Source: Desulfobacterales bacterium
GTDB taxonomy: Bacteria > Desulfobacterota > Desulfobacteria > Desulfobacterales > JAFDCJ01
Assembly (NCBI GenBank): GCA_029939875.1
Contig: JAOZSC010000045.1
Location: 3,240 to 11,400 of the forward strand
Length of the DNA: 8,161 nt
Direction of reading: 5' to 3'
The first letter of the stretch is position 1. Every line of letters begins with the position of its first letter. Of this stretch, positions 5,902-8,161 are shown in pieces. The translations under genes were made by a program, and so were the position numbers. Below the pieces are notes generated by a model that worked only from the letters and a program-made list of their open reading frames with translations, searched no databases and had not been told where the DNA came from.

Positions 5902-5955
5902 TTTCAAGGCTGTCTTTGGGACAGTGCGGATATATGCTGTCGCGAAGCCTTGAAA
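5902..5955 (+). repeat. Perfect 10-base inverted repeat with nested hairpins in the M23 leader
   Basis: TTTCAAGGCT (5902-5911) and AGCCTTGAAA (5946-5955) are perfectly complementary. Between and overlapping them, CTGTC (5910-5914) can pair with GACAG (5920-5924), and the same GACAG can pair instead with CTGTC at 5937-5941. The structure lies between the riboswitch terminator and the RBS (GATGAGG, about 5962-5968), so in read-through transcripts it is part of the mRNA leader. No known RNA family is recognised. Confidence 0.6.
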
Positions 5956-5978
5956 AATTCAGATGAGGTCCTTTGATC

Positions 5979-6917
5979 ATGCGAAAGAAAATCTCTTTTG
6001 TTATACTCAGCAATAGCGGGGCGCCTGTAAAACAGATTTGCACCTCCAAAGCCGCTATCCGCCTGCTTGGGGTCATGCTCATCGCTTTTCTGACATTCGT
6101 CGGTTATATTATCTACGATTACTATAACCTGAAGGAAACCACCGCCCACCTCGAAAATCGTGAAGTGTACATTACCAGCCAGCTGGAAGAGATCCATCAC
6201 CAGCGCCGGCAAATACAGGAATTTGCCAAAGAGATCAATGCGTTAAAAACAAAATTGATCGCGCTCAACGGCTTTGAAAAGAAGATCCGCATCATTGCCA
6301 ATATTGAAAAAACCAACACCTCTGAGAACATGTTCGGTATCGGCGGTTCGGCCCCCGAAGATCTGGATCCGCGCATCCCGCTCAAAGACAAGCACAATAG
6401 CCTGATGCGCGATATGCACGAGCAGATCAAGCAGCTCAATGATGCCTCGGTCAATCAGCAGCAGGAGTTTGAATCCCTGCTCAAATCCCTTGAAGATCAG
6501 CAGAACCTGCTGGCCTCGACCCCGGCTATCCGTCCGGTGTCGCGGAGCGTAAAATCCTGGATCACTTCCCGTTTCGGTTACCGCAAATCCCCGTTTACCG
6601 GTCGACGTGAATTCCACCGGGGCTTTGACATATCCTCCCGCAAGGGAACCCCCATCCTGGCCACCGCCGACGGCGTGGTCACCTACGCCGGAAAAAAAGG
6701 CCTGCTGGGCACCACGGTGATCATTGACCACGGGCATGGAATTGTCACCCGCTACGGGCACTGCTCGAAAACCCTGAAAAAAAGGGGTGACAGGGTAAAG
6801 CGCTGGGAACCCATTGCACTGATGGGCAATACCGGCCGCAGCACCGGTCCCCATGTTCACTACGAGGTCCGCTTAAACGGAATCCCGGTCAATCCAGAAA
6901 AATACATTCTCAATTGA
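5979..6917 (+). CDS. Membrane-anchored M23-family peptidoglycan endopeptidase with coiled coil
   Basis: A 312-residue protein predicted to cleave peptidoglycan cross-links in the periplasm. A short cytoplasmic N-terminus is followed by one membrane segment (about 27-46), a coiled-coil region (about 50-110) and a second helical stretch (about 138-176), then the LytM/M23 domain (about 195-312). Zinc and catalytic residues are complete: H213 and D217 in HRGFD, H261 in RYGH, and H292/H294 in HVH. It is therefore likely an active enzyme rather than a NlpD/EnvC-like activator. The ATG at 5979 is chosen with GATGAGG upstream; an in-frame TTG two codons earlier is possible. It sits behind a GEMM-I riboswitch and terminator, implying control by a cyclic dinucleotide. 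secA follows after 363 bases, a gene order seen in other proteobacteria. Possible roles are wall growth, division, or opening the wall for envelope machines; the sequence does not decide between them. Confidence 0.92.
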   Translation: MRKKISFVILSNSGAPVKQICTSKAAIRLLGVMLIAFLTFVGYIIYDYYNLKETTAHLENREVYITSQLEEIHHQRRQIQEFAKEINALKTKLIALNGFEKKIRIIANIEKTNTSENMFGIGGSAPEDLDPRIPLKDKHNSLMRDMHEQIKQLNDASVNQQQEFESLLKSLEDQQNLLASTPAIRPVSRSVKSWITSRFGYRKSPFTGRREFHRGFDISSRKGTPILATADGVVTYAGKKGLLGTTVIIDHGHGIVTRYGHCSKTLKKRGDRVKRWEPIALMGNTGRSTGPHVHYEVRLNGIPVNPEKYILN

Positions 6918-6955
6918 ATCCGTCACTTGCCTGCCGTGGGGAACTTGCAATCAAC

Positions 6956-7002
6956 GGGGGTGGGTGCATTCATAGCCAGTTCCATCCACCTCTCGCTTTT
7001 TT
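6956..7002 (+). terminator. Probable intrinsic terminator of the M23 gene
   Basis: 6956-6966 pairs with 6983-6993 (11 pairs including wobbles, core GGTGGGTG with CATCCACC) around a 16-base loop. After three bases, six T residues follow (6997-7002). It begins 38 bases after the M23 stop codon and would separate that transcript from secA. Confidence 0.5.
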
Positions 7003-7071
7003 CCGTTTTATCCTGTCCGTTTTTGACATCTGTTCAATTGTGCTTATTTCTATCCTAAATGATCGGTACCA

Positions 7072-7099
7072 GGTTCAGGGCTCAAGGTTTAAGGGTTAT
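7072..7099. repeat. Four tandem degenerate heptamers
   Basis: GGTTCAG, GGCTCAA, GGTTTAA and GGGTTAT lie in exact 7-base register. This resembles the GGTTCAA-like heptad repeats found between genes in several bacterial groups, but here it is short and decayed. No function is assigned. Confidence 0.4.
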
Positions 7100-7117
7100 A
7101 ACCACATGATTCTGTAC

Positions 7118-7136
7118 AATATTAATGATTAATATT
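7118..7136. repeat. AT-only palindrome with 9-base arms
   Basis: AATATTAAT (7118-7126) and ATTAATATT (7128-7136) are perfect complements around a single G. A run of six T residues (7135-7140) overlaps the right end. It could be an operator or a weak terminator; its symmetry with a one-base centre favours a DNA site over an RNA hairpin. Confidence 0.4.
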
Positions 7137-7179
7137 TTTTAAAAGTGTTCTTTTTTTTAGGCAACGTTAGGGTTTCCTG

Positions 7180-7207
7180 TTGAGGCCGGCCTTAAATCTG
7201 TTATAAT
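7180..7207 (+). promoter_or_regulatory. Promoter of secA
   Basis: TTGAGG (7180-7185) and a perfect TATAAT (7202-7207) are separated by 16 bases. The implied start near 7214 gives a leader of about 65 bases that begins with the C-run of the structured region described next. Confidence 0.6.
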
Positions 7208-7215
7208 AAAATCAG

Positions 7216-7259
7216 CCCCCCGGTAGTTTGAAACGCAATCATGATGGGGGTGCGTTCAA
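7216..7259 (+). promoter_or_regulatory. Structured secA leader with pseudoknot potential
   Basis: TTGAAACGCA (7228-7237) pairs with TGCGTTCAA (7251-7259), nine pairs with one bulged A. The hairpin loop contains GGGGG (7246-7250), which is complementary to CCCCCC (7216-7221) upstream of the hairpin, the topology of a pseudoknot. The RBS AGGAGG (7263-7268) follows four bases after the stem, so the fold could influence ribosome access. No known riboswitch family is recognised. Confidence 0.45.
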
Positions 7260-7280
7260 TTCAGGAGGTATTGTTCTGCA

Positions 7281-8161
7281 ATGATGATGAATTTTTTAAC
7301 CAAGATATTTGGCAGTAAAAACGAGCGGGAGTTAAAGCGGCTGCAGCCCATGGTGGAGCGCATCAACGCTTTGGAACCCGAGACAAAGGCCATGAGTGAT
7401 GATCAGCTTAAGGCCCGCACCGCGGCATTCAAGCAGCGCCTTGCACAGGGCGAATCCCTGGATGGTATTTTGCCCGAAGCCTTTGCTACGGTCCGGGAAG
7501 CTTCCGTGCGTACCCTGAAGATGCGCCATTTTGACGTGCAGCTTATCGGCGGTATTGTTTTGAATCAGGGCAAAATCGCCGAAATGAAAACCGGTGAGGG
7601 AAAAACCCTGGCCGCCACCTTGCCGGCATACCTGAATGCCCTGACCGGCAAGGGCGTGCACATTATCACCGTCAATGACTACCTGGCCGGTCGTGATACC
7701 GAATGGATGGGCAACATTTACCGGTTTCTGGGCCTGACGGTGGGGACCATCTGTCACGGGCTGGACGATCGCGAACGGCTGGAAGCCTACCACGCCGATA
7801 TTACCTATGGCACCAACAACGAGTTCGGTTTCGACTACCTGCGGGACAATATGAAATTTGAACGCGAATCCCTGGTTCAGGGCGAGCTTAACTTTGCCAT
7901 CGTGGACGAGGTCGACTCCATCCTGATCGATGAGGCCCGTACGCCACTGATCATATCGGGACCAGCGGAAAAATCTACCGATTTGTATTACCAGATCAAC
8001 AACCTGATCCCCCGCCTGCAGGCAGATACCGATTATACCCTTGATGAAAAGGCCCGTACGGCGGTCTTGACCGAAGACGGCGTGGCCCGGGCTGAAAAGA
8101 TCCTGCAGGTGGACAACCTTTTCGATCCCAAGTACATTGAACTGCTGCACCACATCAACCA
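7281..8161 (+). CDS. secA: SecA preprotein translocase ATPase, N-terminal part, cut by window edge
   Basis: SecA is the ATP-driven motor that pushes unfolded preproteins through the SecYEG channel. The 293 visible codons cover the first nucleotide-binding domain and the beginning of the preprotein-binding region, about one third of a typical SecA. The Walker A motif MKTGEGKT is at residues 102-109 with K108, and the Walker B/DEAD-like DEVD is at 209-212, both at the E. coli positions. Family-typical stretches include [41 protein letters not shown] and [13 protein letters not shown]. Three ATG codons in a row open the gene. The first (7281) is chosen as nearest to AGGAGG (7263-7268), though its 12-base spacing is rather long. 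The gene has its own promoter and leader. The zinc-binding C-terminus lies beyond the window. Confidence 0.97.
   Translation, partial: MMMNFLTKIFGSKNERELKRLQPMVERINALEPETKAMSDDQLKARTAAFKQRLAQGESLDGILPEAFATVREASVRTLKMRHFDVQLIGGIVLNQGKIAEMKTGEGKTLAATLPAYLNALTGKGVHIITVNDYLAGRDTEWMGNIYRFLGLTVGTICHGLDDRERLEAYHADITYGTNNEFGFDYLRDNMKFERESLVQGELNFAIVDEVDSILIDEARTPLIISGPAEKSTDLYYQINNLIPRLQADTDYTLDEKARTAVLTEDGVARAEKILQVDNLFDPKYIELLHHIN

Larger units (their letters stand above)
6918..7280. other. Spacer between the M23 gene and secA
   Basis: In order, this stretch holds a likely terminator for the M23 gene, a pyrimidine-rich stretch, a degenerate 7-base repeat, an AT palindrome, a T-rich stretch, the secA promoter and a structured leader. 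A 72-codon plus-strand frame (6914-7132) starting on a TTG overlapping the M23 stop has no RBS and runs through the terminator and the repeat, so it is not called. No SecM-like secretion-monitor gene is visible. Confidence 0.6.

Noticed and set aside
6914..7132. 72-codon frame after the M23 gene
   Set aside because: It starts on a TTG overlapping the M23 stop, lacks an RBS and reads through the probable terminator and the heptad repeat.
7241..7318. 25-codon frame in the secA leader that overlaps the secA start, considered as a SecM-like leader peptide
   Set aside because: There is no RBS before it, it begins in the loop of the leader hairpin, and it contains no signal peptide or arrest-like motif.

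Overview
The window looks like chromosomal housekeeping DNA from a mid-GC Gram-negative bacterium, most likely a Desulfobacterota (delta-proteobacterial) lineage near the Desulfobacterales. This rests on gene content and style: a GldA-type ABC ATPase, a DegP/HtrA protease with two PDZ domains, an FmdB-type zinc ribbon, isolated argC and folD genes, an M23 peptidase directly before secA, and a GEMM-I (cyclic-di-GMP-I) riboswitch. The taxonomic call is inference from the sequence, not a database match.

Left part (1-2903). A GldA-like ABC ATPase on the minus strand runs off the left edge. It diverges from a periplasmic DegP/HtrA-type serine protease on the plus strand, and promoter-like sequences face both ways in the 328-base gap. 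An FmdB-like zinc ribbon gene on the minus strand converges on the protease gene and has its own extended -10 promoter.

Middle (2904-5504). argC (arginine biosynthesis) and folD (one-carbon folate metabolism) each stand alone behind AT-rich spacers of more than 300 bases. The argC leader holds two overlapping inverted repeats. The argC-folD spacer carries a large imperfect palindrome that looks like a dispersed repeat.

Right part (5505-8161). This is the most interesting section. A long hairpin is followed by a strong sigma-70-type promoter (TTGACA, 17 bases, TATAAC), a GEMM-I riboswitch aptamer, a canonical intrinsic terminator with seven T residues, and a further inverted repeat. Then comes a membrane-anchored, coiled-coil M23 peptidoglycan endopeptidase with all catalytic residues. 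The arrangement implies that a cyclic dinucleotide, probably c-di-GMP, controls premature termination ahead of a cell-wall hydrolase gene. After that gene come a probable terminator, a degenerate 7-base repeat, an AT palindrome, a good promoter, and a leader with pseudoknot potential ahead of secA. secA is cut by the right edge after 293 codons.

Several products act at the cell envelope: the transporter ATPase, the HtrA quality-control protease, the wall hydrolase and the SecA export motor. argC and folD are core metabolism. No phage, insertion-sequence, CRISPR, tRNA or rRNA genes are visible.
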